Virus record (IMG/VR): IMGVR_UViG_3300036760_001549
Coordinates: 1 to 40,063 of that record
Origin: a virus
DNA length: 40,063 nt
Direction: 5' to 3' (one strand)
Part shown: positions 1 to 7,806 of the stretch, piece after piece
How the letters are laid out: each line of letters opens with the position of its first letter
Numbering within the stretch: the first letter of the stretch is position 1
The notes under the pieces: model-generated
Database searches by the model: none
Seen by the model: the letters and a program-made list of their open reading frames with translations, nothing else
Told to the model about the DNA's origin: nothing
Position numbers and translations under genes: made by a program

Positions 1-579
1 CTAGTGGGTGGAGGAAGAGGTATTGTGACCGGAATGAGACCGGAATGGAACCACTTTTGAGGGGGTCGTGGAGGAGGGTTCCAAAGGTGGGTTTACTTGA
101 GAATTTGACGTCGCGGATTTCGGTTCGCATTCCGGTATTGTACCGCTGAGCGGAACGTTTGTCGCGGCGCCGTAATCACGACGAATCATCGACTTAAAGG
201 CTTCGATGATTTTAGATGCTTCATATATAGTGCGGGGTTCTGGCTTCTTTACAACCTTCAAACAGAAGCCGCGATAACGAACCTCATTCCACCCCAACCG
301 GCGAACAAGGTCAACGATCATCGTTTGTTGTTCAAGGCTCATCAAACTCATCACATTGCCCGGACGAGCGGTCTTTTTCTTTCGCCCCTTAACCTGTCGA
401 GCCTTCAAAAATAATTGTTTAATCAGCCGCTCAAGACCGGCGCCATCCAAAGCGGAGATACTGTCGATTTTGTTTACCTGGAGATTCAGGTGGTGGAGCA
501 TCTCATCATCCAACCCGATCGCGCGCGCGGTACCCCAGATAGTCCGAAGCTGATGCGCGCGAGTTCTTTCTACACTCAT
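1..579 (-). CDS. gemA: Mu gp16/GemA-like regulatory protein
   Basis: A 192-residue protein whose first ~60 residues match the style of the Mu gp16/GemA (DUF1018) family: a short basic N-terminus, then 'LRTIWGTARAIGLDDEMLHHL' -like helices and a 'SISALDGAGLERLIKQL' helix. In Mu this gene is an early regulator that affects host gene expression and DNA topology. The middle (about residues 66-130) is basic, and the last ~50 residues are low-complexity (S, T, P, N), unlike typical members, and may be disordered. It is the last visible gene of the leftward early operon and overlaps the methylase stop by 4 bases (ATGA type). The stop codon is at base 1, so the gene is complete. The family assignment is from remembered family features, not a search. 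Confidence 0.72.
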   Translation of the reverse strand: MSVERTRAHQLRTIWGTARAIGLDDEMLHHLNLQVNKIDSISALDGAGLERLIKQLFLKARQVKGRKKKTARPGNVMSLMSLEQQTMIVDLVRRLGWNEVRYRGFCLKVVKKPEPRTIYEASKIIEAFKSMIRRDYGAATNVPLSGTIPECEPKSATSNSQVNPPLEPSSTTPSKVVPFRSHSGHNTSSSTH

Positions 580-1421
580 ACTGGCTTGATCTCCTGTTCT
601 GTTAGGAGGCGTCGAGCAAGCTCATTAATCCAAAGGATTTCGGTACGCGGTGTTTTGAGTTTTGAAGAGTGAGCTACGGTGTCGATCGATATCTTCGTAA
701 ATGTGCCGTCAAGGATCAATCGCTCGTAGGTTTCCGCCTGATAGGAACTGATGACTATTGCACCTTTAGCCTGTAGGCAAAACTCCACCAGTTTGTGATG
801 AGCTATGCCCGGGAGTGTGTGCCCGCGGTAAGCCCGCACCGCATCACGCCGTACGGAAATAGAATCCAACAGGTAAGGTGGGTCAATATAGAAGACGGTC
901 TCCGGACCGTCGTAAGTGTCGCAGCATCGTAGCCAATCCTGACAATCAAGTTGAACCTCGGAAAGCCGCCGCGCCATTAGCGGCAGTTGCGACAAAATCT
1001 TGAGGAGCTTATAGCACTCGTGAGACATGCCTCGTCGAGAGGAGCGCTTCGCGTAAATCCAGGTGTCCGAACCACAGTAACTCTGCCTATTAAAAACAAA
1101 GAAGCGATAGGCCCTTTCGACCTCATCCTTACACTGCTCGAAGGTTGCGCGGCAGTGCTCAAATTCAGCACGGGAATAAGGCGTCAGGACGGCCTTCCCG
1201 TAAAACCGACCGAACATCTCCGGATCCCGGAGCACACGAAACAGAGCAACGACATCCTGGTTGATATCGTTGAGCACCTCAACCGGCGATGGCCGGCGGA
1301 CAAAAAACAACGAAGCCCCACCACAGAACGGTTCCACGTAAGTGCGGGCATAAGGCACGTACTGCTGCAGATGGTGTAGCAGGTTGCCTTTGCCGCCGTA
1401 GTATTTTAGAGGGCCTCTCAT
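576..1421 (-). CDS. D12-class adenine-N6 DNA methyltransferase (Dam-like)
   Basis: A 281-residue protein that should transfer a methyl group from SAM to adenine in DNA. The N-terminus has the D12 signature K6-YYGGK, followed by the SAM-binding motif 'VEPFCGGASLFF' at 29-40 and the catalytic DPPY at 180-183. Length fits Dam/D12 enzymes (about 270-300). In phages such orphan methylases usually protect the genome from host restriction; the Mu counterpart function is supplied by Mom, so this gene may be its replacement. It is the penultimate visible gene of the early operon. No cognate endonuclease is seen beside it. The start has only a weak upstream ribosome binding site. Recognition sequence cannot be deduced here. 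Confidence 0.93.
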   Translation of the reverse strand: MRGPLKYYGGKGNLLHHLQQYVPYARTYVEPFCGGASLFFVRRPSPVEVLNDINQDVVALFRVLRDPEMFGRFYGKAVLTPYSRAEFEHCRATFEQCKDEVERAYRFFVFNRQSYCGSDTWIYAKRSSRRGMSHECYKLLKILSQLPLMARRLSEVQLDCQDWLRCCDTYDGPETVFYIDPPYLLDSISVRRDAVRAYRGHTLPGIAHHKLVEFCLQAKGAIVISSYQAETYERLILDGTFTKISIDTVAHSSKLKTPRTEILWINELARRLLTEQEIKPV

Positions 1422-1424
1422 TTT

Positions 1425-1673
1425 CTAATACCCGCTTCTTGCGCAAGTGCGAGGTGGTAAAGGCTGACGCAGTGGGTCCAATAGCCCTCTCTGCCAGGTC
1501 CGGGTTCGATGATCCAGGATGCTCCACTCACGCAGCTCGCGCCTATTCATCAGGCTATGCCTCTCGAGATGAGGGAAAGCGATCTCGTTGAGGAAGATGA
1601 CCCTGGCTTCAAGCTCAGCCTCTGCTAGCGCGCAACGTAGGTTGATGACCCCCATGCGCCGATAGGCATTCAT
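1425..1673 (-). CDS. Hypothetical small early protein (82 aa)
   Basis: A small arginine-rich protein with no motif I recognise. Its start overlaps the stop of the upstream gene by 4 bases (ATGA arrangement), and it ends 4 bases before the methylase start, so it fits the tightly packed early operon. The C-terminal third is rich in R and P and looks less protein-like than the N-terminal helix region, so it may be unstructured. It could be a spurious frame, but otherwise the operon would have a 250-base gap here. Confidence 0.5.
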   Translation of the reverse strand: MNAYRRMGVINLRCALAEAELEARVIFLNEIAFPHLERHSLMNRRELREWSILDHRTRTWQRGLLDPLRQPLPPRTCARSGY

Positions 1674-2053
1674 TCGGGCACCTCCAGGGCGAGTTGACCG
1701 AGCAGGTCTTCCAGCGATATACGCTCAACAACGGCCGCACGCTTCAGGATTGAGAGCGCATGATGGCGGAGAACACGCGAAGTCTCTTCTGATTCCTCTG
1801 GGGTACAAATGATGTAGTAACCGGGGTGCTTGCCTGAATAGCAGCTCCCGATCCGGATGTGAAACACCAGGATCAGGGCCGTAACGATCTCTCGAACTTC
1901 GCGCTCCGGAATGTTGGTTGCTGATGCCAGGTCTTGCACCCGGATCGCGCGATCTTTGCCCCGGCAATTTTCGAGAACCGAGTGAACGAGCTTCTGTTCG
2001 GCGGTCATTGGCACGGGACCTGCGCTCTCGTAAAACGATTTGTGTTCAGACAT
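1670..2053 (-). CDS. Hypothetical protein with predicted winged-helix-like segment
   Basis: A 127-residue protein. Residues about 18-75 ('TAEQKLVHSVLENC', 'AIRVQDLASATNIPEREVREIV', then a beta-like 'IRIGSCYSGKHPGYYII') look like a winged helix-turn-helix of the replication-organiser or transcription-regulator kind, with the recognition helix around NIPEREVREIV. The tail is helical. An AAGG sequence lies 6 bases before the ATG, and the start overlaps the preceding gene by 8 bases. The position late in the early operon, next to GemA-like and methylase genes, suits an accessory DNA-binding protein. The function is inferred from pattern only. Confidence 0.62.
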   Translation of the reverse strand: MSEHKSFYESAGPVPMTAEQKLVHSVLENCRGKDRAIRVQDLASATNIPEREVREIVTALILVFHIRIGSCYSGKHPGYYIICTPEESEETSRVLRHHALSILKRAAVVERISLEDLLGQLALEVPE

Positions 2054-2354
2054 CCGGAACCTTCATGAGGAAGTTTTCGTTCAGCCAGTCTATAACCCTG
2101 AGCGTGATGGGGAGCCAATATACGTAAGGCATATATGAATGGGAACAGTCTCCTTCATCGCCCACCATCTGATCAATATCATCCTCGGCTTCGCACCGAA
2201 GAGATAATTCATCCACACCCCAATGGCCATCCTCGTTCCGGCACCAGCCGGTGATCTCCTCTATATATAGCTTCAACCCGCAGTACGGACATTTTGATAG
2301 GGCAGGCGGAAGCCCGGGCGGATGATTTAAATCTAAGGCAAGAATTTCAGGCAT
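2046..2354 (-). CDS. Hypothetical protein with N-terminal CPYCG zinc knuckle
   Basis: A 102-residue acidic protein. It contains CPYCG (about 22-26) and further cysteines at about 38 and 54, compatible with a small zinc ribbon, although the spacing of the second pair is irregular. The rest is acidic and aromatic and ends in an amphipathic helix ('LRVIDWLNENFLM'). It overlaps the genes on both sides by 8 bases, which supports co-translation in the early operon. The family was not recognised. A 10-bp palindrome CTATATATAG lies inside the gene (2261-2270). Confidence 0.6.
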   Translation of the reverse strand: MPEILALDLNHPPGLPPALSKCPYCGLKLYIEEITGWCRNEDGHWGVDELSLRCEAEDDIDQMVGDEGDCSHSYMPYVYWLPITLRVIDWLNENFLMKVPDV

Positions 2355-2565
2355 TGCGAATCCACTTCCTCATTTCCTGCTCAGCAGCAAATGCGACACG
2401 GAGAAGTGCGCTTTCTTGAGCTTTCGAAAGTTTGGATTTACCCACGCATACGGTGATGTGAATGGAGGCGGAAGACGGGGTATCGTAAGAAGACGCGATC
2501 GGCGTTCGAACGCTCATCTTGATTTTGATTCGTTCTTTATTGTTCCGTCGTTTCAGGCCCGTCAC
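2347..2565 (-). CDS. Hypothetical small early protein (72 aa, GTG start)
   Basis: A small basic protein with unknown function; the last ~30 residues form a helix ('SKAQESALLRVAFAAEQEMRKW'). The start is placed at the GTG at 2565 because it is preceded by a strong ribosome binding site (AGAGGAG, about 5 bases away). A longer frame beginning at a TTG at 2598 would start inside a 12-bp inverted repeat and has no such site. An internal ATG at 2517 also lacks one. It overlaps the next gene by 8 bases. Confidence 0.55.
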   Translation of the reverse strand: MTGLKRRNNKERIKIKMSVRTPIASSYDTPSSASIHITVCVGKSKLSKAQESALLRVAFAAEQEMRKWIRNA

Positions 2566-2577
2566 GTTTTCTCCTCT

Positions 2578-2612
2578 GCGAGGTCCACAGAATTTCAAGT
2601 TGTGGACCTCGC
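2578..2612. repeat. Perfect 12-bp inverted repeat between gam and the next early gene
   Basis: GCGAGGTCCACA (2578-2589) is the exact reverse complement of TGTGGACCTCGC (2601-2612), with an 11-base loop. It lies in the ~140-base gap downstream of the gam-like gene and just upstream of the ribosome binding site of the GTG-start gene at 2565. No T-tract follows on either strand, so it is not a standard terminator. An RNA processing, stabilising or attenuation hairpin, or a protein-binding site, is more likely. Confidence 0.75.
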
Positions 2613-2706
2613 GGAAAAGGCGGCGATCCGGCGAGGGGCTTGCCGGACCGCCGCAACCGGCGGTCGTCAGGCGCCGGGCGAACCATCTCCAGTGGTCCAG
2701 GAGGTA

Positions 2707-3234
2707 CTAAGAGAGCTCATATACAAATTCATGGTCCTCCTGCGTGTAGATCCCGAGCTTTTTGGCAGCCAGATCGGCACCCTCAGCCTGGATCGCTTCG
2801 CGCCGCAAGGTATTGGTCACCTTCACAAAACGGCTGAGCGTTTTCGACCGGAGGAACTTACTGAGGAGACCTTCGAGCGTCTTGCCTTTGGGCCACAACC
2901 AGACCGTTTTCTTGCGGAGGCCTACAACGCCGAAGTCTAATTTCTTCGATCTGCCGTCAAGATCCTTTTCGTGATCGCGAACAAACCCTTCAACAACGGT
3001 GAGCAGGTTCTTTACCTGCAGTTCGATAGGTTCGGCCTTCGCCTTTGCCTCCGCGTTGAGCTGGTCGATCTTGAGTTGCAGAGGGATTGTCTCGTCCGAC
3101 CGCTTGTCCTCGATCTTCTGCAGCTCGGTCCGTTTCTCCTTCAAGTCATGGAGCAGGAAATCAACGTCCGGCCAGCCTTCAAGCTTCGGCTGACCAACCG
3201 TCAGGTCTCTTAAAATATTTTTAGCACTTTTCAA
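2707..3234 (-). CDS. gam: Mu Gam-like host-nuclease inhibitor
   Basis: A 175-residue protein. Mu Gam is a Ku-like double-strand-end binder that shields linear phage DNA from host exonucleases. The sequence shows the family pattern: an N-terminal long charged coiled-coil helix (about 25-95, rich in L, K and E), then the beta-hairpin 'KKLDFGVVGLRKKTVWLWPKG' with its G-x-x-x-x-R signature, and a helical C-terminus with 'TLRREAI'. Length matches Mu Gam (174 aa). The ribosome binding site is strong (GGAGGTGAG just upstream of the ATG at 3234). It sits downstream of A and B as in Mu. Confidence 0.88.
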   Translation of the reverse strand: MKSAKNILRDLTVGQPKLEGWPDVDFLLHDLKEKRTELQKIEDKRSDETIPLQLKIDQLNAEAKAKAEPIELQVKNLLTVVEGFVRDHEKDLDGRSKKLDFGVVGLRKKTVWLWPKGKTLEGLLSKFLRSKTLSRFVKVTNTLRREAIQAEGADLAAKKLGIYTQEDHEFVYELS

Positions 3235-3253
3235 AATCTCACCTCCTTAACGT

Positions 3254-3430
3254 TCAATTTCTGAGACTCTTCTTTACCGGCTCGACGCCGGCCAGTTTTT
3301 GGCGGACGGCATCCAGCAGATCGCGGCCATCCACATAACACGTTTCCGGAAGCGGTCCGGATTCGCGAAGCGTGTAGCCGTTCCTGGCCGCCTCGATTTC
3401 GAGGCGCAGCGGCTTCTTCTCGGCGCTCAT
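3254..3430 (-). CDS. Hypothetical small protein (58 aa)
   Basis: The start is taken at the ATG at 3430, which overlaps the stop of the small membrane-protein gene (ATGA). A longer frame upstream is out of place because that DNA codes for the membrane protein in another frame. The protein begins MSAEKKPLRLEIEAARNGYT, looks like a compact beta-plus-helix fold and contains 'CYVDGRDLLDAVRQKL'. No family was recognised. It ends 20 bases before gam. Confidence 0.6.
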   Translation of the reverse strand: MSAEKKPLRLEIEAARNGYTLRESGPLPETCYVDGRDLLDAVRQKLAGVEPVKKSLRN

Positions 3431-3600
3431 TGGTTCGGGCCTCGCCGATAGTAGCCGTGGTTCCGAAGCCATTCGTCGCTCAGTTTTTTTGATTCCCGGT
3501 CCATGCGATGCCGGGCCAGGAAGTTGATCAGGATAGAAAGAGCGATCACAGCCACGAACACGCCGAGCAGCAGCCCGGCAAAAAACTGTACTATAGGCAT
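3427..3600 (-). CDS. Small single-pass membrane protein (57 aa)
   Basis: This short gene lies between B and gam. The ATG at 3600 has a strong ribosome binding site (GGAGGTGAG). Residues 4-29 are a clear transmembrane segment ('VQFFAGLLLGVFVAVIALSI' region), followed by a basic, polar tail ending in RRGPNQ. The stop overlaps the next start (ATGA). The topology suggests an N-out or N-in signal anchor with a short cytoplasmic tail. Function unknown; candidates are superinfection exclusion or membrane tethering of an early protein. Confidence 0.72.
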   Translation of the reverse strand: MPIVQFFAGLLLGVFVAVIALSILINFLARHRMDRESKKLSDEWLRNHGYYRRGPNQ

Positions 3601-3609
3601 TCTCACCTC

Positions 3610-4644
3610 CTATGCGCTGAGAACACACTTCGCGGTGATGTTCTTTTCACCGACCCTCATCGCGTAAAGCAGCACGGTCGCCGCCGTGCGATTCAGAACT
3701 AACGGATACGGCTGCTGAAGGTCGCGGCCCACGCGTTCGTAAACGGCTTCCAGCGCCGCAGCCGGCAGCGCGTGCGCATTGCCGGCGCGCGCGAGCTTGT
3801 GTCCCAGATACTTGACCGCTTCAGGTTTTGAAAAAGGCTTCATATAGATGTGGGTCAGCCTATTGCCGAGCTCAGGAACGCGCTGATCGAGGAGTGGAAT
3901 CAGAGATTCATGTCCGATCAGCAAGAGCCCCATCAGGGATTTCCGCCCCACAACGCGTTCGGAGAACCATTTCAGGGTCCGCAGCGTGCTCCAGTGCCAC
4001 GCGTGCGCTTCCTCGGCGACAAATAAGATCGGTCGGGCCAGATGCTCCAGGTGGTTTTGGAAAGCGATCTTCCGTTTCTCGCGAGAGATGGGTAGCGACT
4101 CAATGCCGCAGCTCAGCATCAGCCCTTCGACAATATTCATATCGGAGAGCTTCTTCTGTTGGCACAGTCCGTTCTCCGGAAACGTCTTGTACACGACCAC
4201 GCCCGCATCCTGGACCTCGGCAAGAACGCTGTTTGCGATCTCAGTCTTGCCGCTGCCGTTCTTTCCGCACAGCAGTGCCCGGCCGTTGGATTTGATAAGA
4301 GCAACAAGCGCCTTCCGCGATCTGGTGGCGCTTTCGGTCAAGTAAAGATCGCCATCATCCGTGATTTCGTTTACGAACGGTTCTCCGGAAAAGCCGTGAA
4401 AATTAATAGCATCCTGTCCGATCGACATTTGTTTCTCCTTTTCGGGTTCGAACATATCCTCGGACCAAAAGCACCGTTTTTTCGCGTAGCGCACGATGCG
4501 GTCCTTTATCTCCATATCGTTTTTTGGAAAATCGCCCCTGTTAACGACGTAGAACATTGTGGTCTTTGAAGCCTGGGCGCCCTGGGCCAGATCGGCCAAT
4601 GAAATGCCGTGGTCCTCAAGAAGCCGCTTTAGCTTTAGAGCCAT
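3610..4644 (-). CDS. B: MuB-like ATP-dependent transposition helper
   Basis: A 344-residue AAA+ ATPase. MuB binds target DNA, recruits the transposase and controls target choice. The N-terminus has a helix-turn-helix of lambda-repressor type ('LKRLLEDHGISLADLAQGA', then 'ASKTTMFYVVNRG'), as in MuB. The Walker A motif GKNGSGKT is at about 127-134 and Walker B 'PILFVAEEAH' at about 205-214. The ATG at 4644 is chosen over one 12 codons upstream because GGGAGG precedes it. The gene overlaps the end of A by 29 bases, so the two are translated together. The order A-B-gam matches Mu. Confidence 0.92.
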   Translation of the reverse strand: MALKLKRLLEDHGISLADLAQGAQASKTTMFYVVNRGDFPKNDMEIKDRIVRYAKKRCFWSEDMFEPEKEKQMSIGQDAINFHGFSGEPFVNEITDDGDLYLTESATRSRKALVALIKSNGRALLCGKNGSGKTEIANSVLAEVQDAGVVVYKTFPENGLCQQKKLSDMNIVEGLMLSCGIESLPISREKRKIAFQNHLEHLARPILFVAEEAHAWHWSTLRTLKWFSERVVGRKSLMGLLLIGHESLIPLLDQRVPELGNRLTHIYMKPFSKPEAVKYLGHKLARAGNAHALPAAALEAVYERVGRDLQQPYPLVLNRTAATVLLYAMRVGEKNITAKCVLSA

Positions 4645-6487
4645 TTGTACCTCCCATAATTTGAAGCTTTCGAAACGCAACGCGACCTTCTCTCACGCCC
4701 GAGAGCAGTTCGCTTACCTGCGATTCGAAGACTTCATCGGTATCCTTGAACAATTGATCGATCAGCCACTGGCGATCGTCCTCCGCAACGGGATCGTCGA
4801 AGATCCGCGCTTCCTGGAAATCGGATATCGCCTGCCAGAGCGAACGCTTGCGGCCGGAAACCTGCACGCCGAAATCGATCTCAGCCGGCGTTCCCTCTTC
4901 CTGGGGAAAGCGGAGCTTGGAATATTTTTCGTTGTAGAACCCGGGGACCTCCAGCTCTTTGACCTGGCTGTCCATCAACTCCTGGTACTTCTTCTCGCCG
5001 CGCGTTTCGGGGACGCTCTTGAATTCCTCACCCAGGCTCACGATGTTCTCCGGCGCTTTAGCCAGGCTCGCATCGAACCAATGGATACTCTCCTTCCAGG
5101 CAACGGCCATTTGCGGCCACGGCGCGACGCCGTTTTTTGCTCGGGCAAACTCCAACTGGTTGATGTAGATCTCCACTTTTCTATGGCAGAGCTCGTTGAA
5201 GGGCTCGCGATCGGAGGGAAGGCGGAAAACGATTCCGTCATACGAAAACTCGTAAAAATAATTGATCGATCTGGATATCGGAGTGTAGGCGAGGAAACGC
5301 AGCAGCTCGTTATCCTTGGGGAGATCACGGATTGTTTTTTTCTGGTCTGATACCCATGCGAGTGCCGGGCTAGTTCCTGTCTGCGTGTGCGTTTCGGCGT
5401 TCAGCTTGATGCAGTAATCGAGCAAGCCGAGATTGATCTGATAGAGAGAATACTCACGACCTCTAATGCGTTCGAAGAATGGCTTATAAACGTTGAAGGT
5501 GTTTTCCACCTTGCCGGTTGAATTGCTGGATCCGGATAATCTGGGCAGCTTCCGAACGTTGAGTTTATCCAGCGCTGAGGCGAAAACGCCGAAGCTGATC
5601 TCGCTCCCGTTGTCGGCGTAAAAACAATCCGGCACGCCGCGCAACGGAAGCACGGATGGGCGAATCCATGCCAGGCTTTTAACCACATTTTTCGTATACA
5701 TAGGGTCCTGGGAGAGATCGGCCCACTGCGGATCGCCCGCGGCCGGCCAGAACTCCGGTCGCCCAGGGCAATCCAGAAACAGGTCCGTCGTTTTGGGAAG
5801 CATTGCCTTGAGCACGAAGCTCAGCATGTTGTGGCTGTTGATGCCCGCATAGCACCACGCAAAACGGTAGCGGGATTTGTCGTCCACGCAGGAGACAAGC
5901 TTGAGGGGGAAATGATCCGATCTGCCCTGCTTGCCGAGTTTGTTTTTGCTGCAGGACAACGGTGATTCCCATTTGATCGAACCATCGATATCCGGGATCC
6001 AAAACGACGGGCCGGTTGTGGAATCCATCTGCCACACGAAGTTTACGCAACGTGCCTCCTGGCGTCGTCCGCCTCGCATCTTCAGCGTTGGGCCGTATTT
6101 CGATTTGATGCGCGAAAGCCCTTTGTCGCGGTCCGTCACGGCGATGCCGTGATCGGCCATCCATTTGTTCAGCGTGCGCGCGCTCGGCGCCTGCTCCGGC
6201 GCCAGATCGCCGGCCTGGATCGCCTCTTCGATCGCGTCCTTTGCGCAATAGTGTTTTTGTAGGGCGCGAGCGCCGAGTGCGTCCATGATCTCGATCGGAA
6301 ACGAGCTGCGGCCTGCGTCGTTCCGCTTTTTGCGGCGCCGGAAGTCCTTCGTGAATTCATAAAGGCGTTTGAGCGTGACGGAGTAGCGGAAGGCCAGCTC
6401 ATCGGCGGCCGCGCGGAACTCCGCGCCGGGCAGCCCGGCAAGCGAGTGGCGGATCTCGTTGCGGAGCGACTCGGGGATCCGCGTCAT
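4616..6487 (-). CDS. A: MuA-like DDE transposase
   Basis: A 623-residue transposase (MuA is 663) that would cut and join the phage ends during integration and replicative transposition. The N-terminal ~140 residues are helical DNA-binding domains. The catalytic core has D155 in 'VWQMDSTTG', D292 in 'CFYADNGSE' and E328 in 'STGKVENTF'; exactly 35 residues separate the second Asp and the Glu, the DD35E spacing. A beta-barrel-like region follows (about 430-500), with a charged C-terminus that in MuA contacts MuB. No N-terminal enhancer-binding Mu-type domain is obvious, so the recognition part may differ from Mu. The start overlaps the small upstream gene (ATGA). Confidence 0.96.
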   Translation of the reverse strand: MTRIPESLRNEIRHSLAGLPGAEFRAAADELAFRYSVTLKRLYEFTKDFRRRKKRNDAGRSSFPIEIMDALGARALQKHYCAKDAIEEAIQAGDLAPEQAPSARTLNKWMADHGIAVTDRDKGLSRIKSKYGPTLKMRGGRRQEARCVNFVWQMDSTTGPSFWIPDIDGSIKWESPLSCSKNKLGKQGRSDHFPLKLVSCVDDKSRYRFAWCYAGINSHNMLSFVLKAMLPKTTDLFLDCPGRPEFWPAAGDPQWADLSQDPMYTKNVVKSLAWIRPSVLPLRGVPDCFYADNGSEISFGVFASALDKLNVRKLPRLSGSSNSTGKVENTFNVYKPFFERIRGREYSLYQINLGLLDYCIKLNAETHTQTGTSPALAWVSDQKKTIRDLPKDNELLRFLAYTPISRSINYFYEFSYDGIVFRLPSDREPFNELCHRKVEIYINQLEFARAKNGVAPWPQMAVAWKESIHWFDASLAKAPENIVSLGEEFKSVPETRGEKKYQELMDSQVKELEVPGFYNEKYSKLRFPQEEGTPAEIDFGVQVSGRKRSLWQAISDFQEARIFDDPVAEDDRQWLIDQLFKDTDEVFESQVSELLSGVREGRVAFRKLQIMGGTNGSKAKAAS

Positions 6488-6615
6488 GACCGCAACCTCT
6501 CTCCCGCTTTGGAAAGATAGATGCGCGATCGGCGGCGGAAAATGCGATATTGCAACTTCAATCGGCGTCCCAGTTCGTTTACTAGGGTTTCCGCCAGATC
6601 GCTGAACTTTTCCAT
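6484..6615 (-). CDS. Small basic protein upstream of transposase (43 aa)
   Basis: A short, strongly basic protein ('LNELGRRLKLQYRIFRRRSR' region) whose stop overlaps the transposase start (ATGA), which argues for translational coupling. The ATG at 6615 is used; a TTG at 6630 with a nearby AGAGGGG is a reasonable alternative (48 aa). Long basic helices suggest nucleic-acid contact, but no family was recognised. It could function mainly as a leader that delivers ribosomes to A. Confidence 0.5.
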   Translation of the reverse strand: MEKFSDLAETLVNELGRRLKLQYRIFRRRSRIYLSKAGERLRS

Positions 6616-6640
6616 CGAACGTTTGCCCAAGTGACCCCTC

Positions 6641-7126
6641 TTATTCGGTTTGCTTTTCCTTCTCTGCCCTGGCCGGTTTGCTGCAGTAACGGAACACATG
6701 ATGACCAAAGCCCCAACTCACTTCGGGTTCCTGGAATTCCGGGCCGCCAAATTCACGGACGCCTTCAAAATAAATAAGTGCTGTCACTTCCGGAGTGCCG
6801 GCCGCAACCATGCAGAGGTAGAGGTTCAGGTCCGCGCGCAGGCGCGCGTCCGCAGGCCCGCCGTAGTAATACTTTGCATCGTGCTCGACACAGCACGCGC
6901 GCACATCTGCGTTGACGTCGTCCGAGTGGGAACACCCGTCCGACCATTGCGGATTCCATCTATATAGATACTTTTGGCATTCACCGCGCTGGTGCGCGCA
7001 GCCGGCCAGGGAGAAAAGAATAAAGATAAATAGCAGGACGCGGAGGCTCTGCGGGCAGAGAACCGCTTGTTGAGGTTCTATCTCCTTTTGGCCCTGAGCC
7101 GCCGCGCCAATCATTGCTTGCTTCAT
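6641..7126 (-). CDS. Lipoprotein with phospholipase-A2-like HD motif
   Basis: A 161-residue probable outer- or inner-membrane lipoprotein: residues 28-43 are a hydrophobic segment ending in the lipobox L-A-G-C43. After it comes 'WSDGCSHSDD' (61-70), then 'CCVEHDAKYYYGG' (78-90) and a helix with 'ARLRADLNLYLC'. The C-C-x-x-H-D core followed by Y and G, with an upstream DGC loop, resembles the calcium loop and His-Asp active site of secreted phospholipase A2 enzymes, which hydrolyse the sn-2 ester of phospholipids. The cytoplasmic N-terminus (about 27 residues) is long for a lipoprotein, so the true start may be internal. GAGGAAG precedes the ATG at 7126. It overlaps the upstream gene (ATGA). 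Position inside a transposition operon is unusual. Confidence 0.68.
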   Translation of the reverse strand: MKQAMIGAAAQGQKEIEPQQAVLCPQSLRVLLFIFILFSLAGCAHQRGECQKYLYRWNPQWSDGCSHSDDVNADVRACCVEHDAKYYYGGPADARLRADLNLYLCMVAAGTPEVTALIYFEGVREFGGPEFQEPEVSWGFGHHVFRYCSKPARAEKEKQTE

Positions 7127-7401
7127 ACCGCTTCTTCCTCTTCTTCGCGGATACTCAGCCAGGCCAGAGCATCGCCCGCGATAAACGAAAGGGATCTGCG
7201 GGCGGCCCGCGTTTTCAGGAATGAATACTCCGTGCTTGTGTCGGTCGAAACGGCGAGTATCGTCTTTAACTCACGCAGGATGCCGATCAGCGACTGCGAG
7301 CACCGTCTGCAGAGCGTCGGCGAATCCAGCCGGCAGCCGGCGCGGCACAGCTTCTTTGCCGTGCATCCGCACAGCCGGCAGTAGGGATTCCGTCGGATCA
7401 A
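7123..7401 (-). CDS. Hypothetical protein with N-terminal cysteine knuckles
   Basis: A 92-residue protein with CxxCxC and CxxxC clusters in its first 35 residues ('CRLCGC', 'LCRAGC', 'LCRRC'), suggesting one or two small zinc sites. It ends in a helix and a run of five Glu. It starts 4 bases inside the upstream gene and overlaps the lipoprotein start. No family recognised; it belongs to a series of small zinc-type proteins in this operon. Confidence 0.58.
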   Translation of the reverse strand: MIRRNPYCRLCGCTAKKLCRAGCRLDSPTLCRRCSQSLIGILRELKTILAVSTDTSTEYSFLKTRAARRSLSFIAGDALAWLSIREEEEEAV

Positions 7402-7610
7402 CCGTCCCTCCTTCGCAGCGTTGACGACAGAAGAACGCCGATCAGAAAAGCGATCGCGATCTTGTACCCTAGAAACAACCAGGCTAAAAAAAATATGAGT
7501 GCGGATACAAAGAATGCAGGTTCAGTCAGCAGCACGAAGCAAAGGATAGCGGCTACCGCAAAAGTTGCGCCCACATTCGCCACGACGCGTCCAAGGAAAG
7601 TTCTAAACAT
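7398..7610 (-). CDS. Small two- or three-pass membrane protein (70 aa)
   Basis: The ATG at 7610 has GAGGAAAG just upstream and is preferred over one 12 codons earlier. The protein is almost entirely hydrophobic: segments at about 8-28 ('VGATFAVAAILCFVLL'), 31-47 and 48-63, ending in RRRDG. This gives a compact multi-pass inner-membrane protein with a basic cytoplasmic tail. Function unknown; superinfection exclusion or holin-like roles are both possible. It overlaps neighbours on both sides. Confidence 0.6.
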   Translation of the reverse strand: MFRTFLGRVVANVGATFAVAAILCFVLLTEPAFFVSALIFFLAWLFLGYKIAIAFLIGVLLSSTLRRRDG

Positions 7611-7806
7611 TGCTTTCCTCCGGCACGATCTTGTGCGCGAGGACATAAGTGCGGATCTCGGCGCGGTGCGATGGATCCGCGTCCCAAAGGCAACCTGGGC
7701 AGCGGCCGCAGGTCATACTGAGCGCGTAGTCAAGATCTGCTTTTCGCTCGAAATATCTACTCTCCCTCCGGACGGGACACCATATGACAAAAATACGATC
7801 GTTCAT
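7603..7806 (-). CDS. Hypothetical small protein with CGRCPGC motif (67 aa)
   Basis: A small protein with CxxCxxC ('CGRCPGC') in the middle, consistent with a metal site, and a helical C-terminus. Starts 4 bases inside the upstream gene (ATGA) and ends inside the start region of the membrane-protein gene. Unknown function. Confidence 0.52.
   Translation of the reverse strand: MNDRIFVIWCPVRRESRYFERKADLDYALSMTCGRCPGCLWDADPSHRAEIRTYVLAHKIVPEESNV

Noticed and set aside
2347-2598. TTG start at 2598 for the small gene
   Set aside because: It lies inside the inverted-repeat loop without a ribosome binding site; the GTG at 2565 has a strong one.
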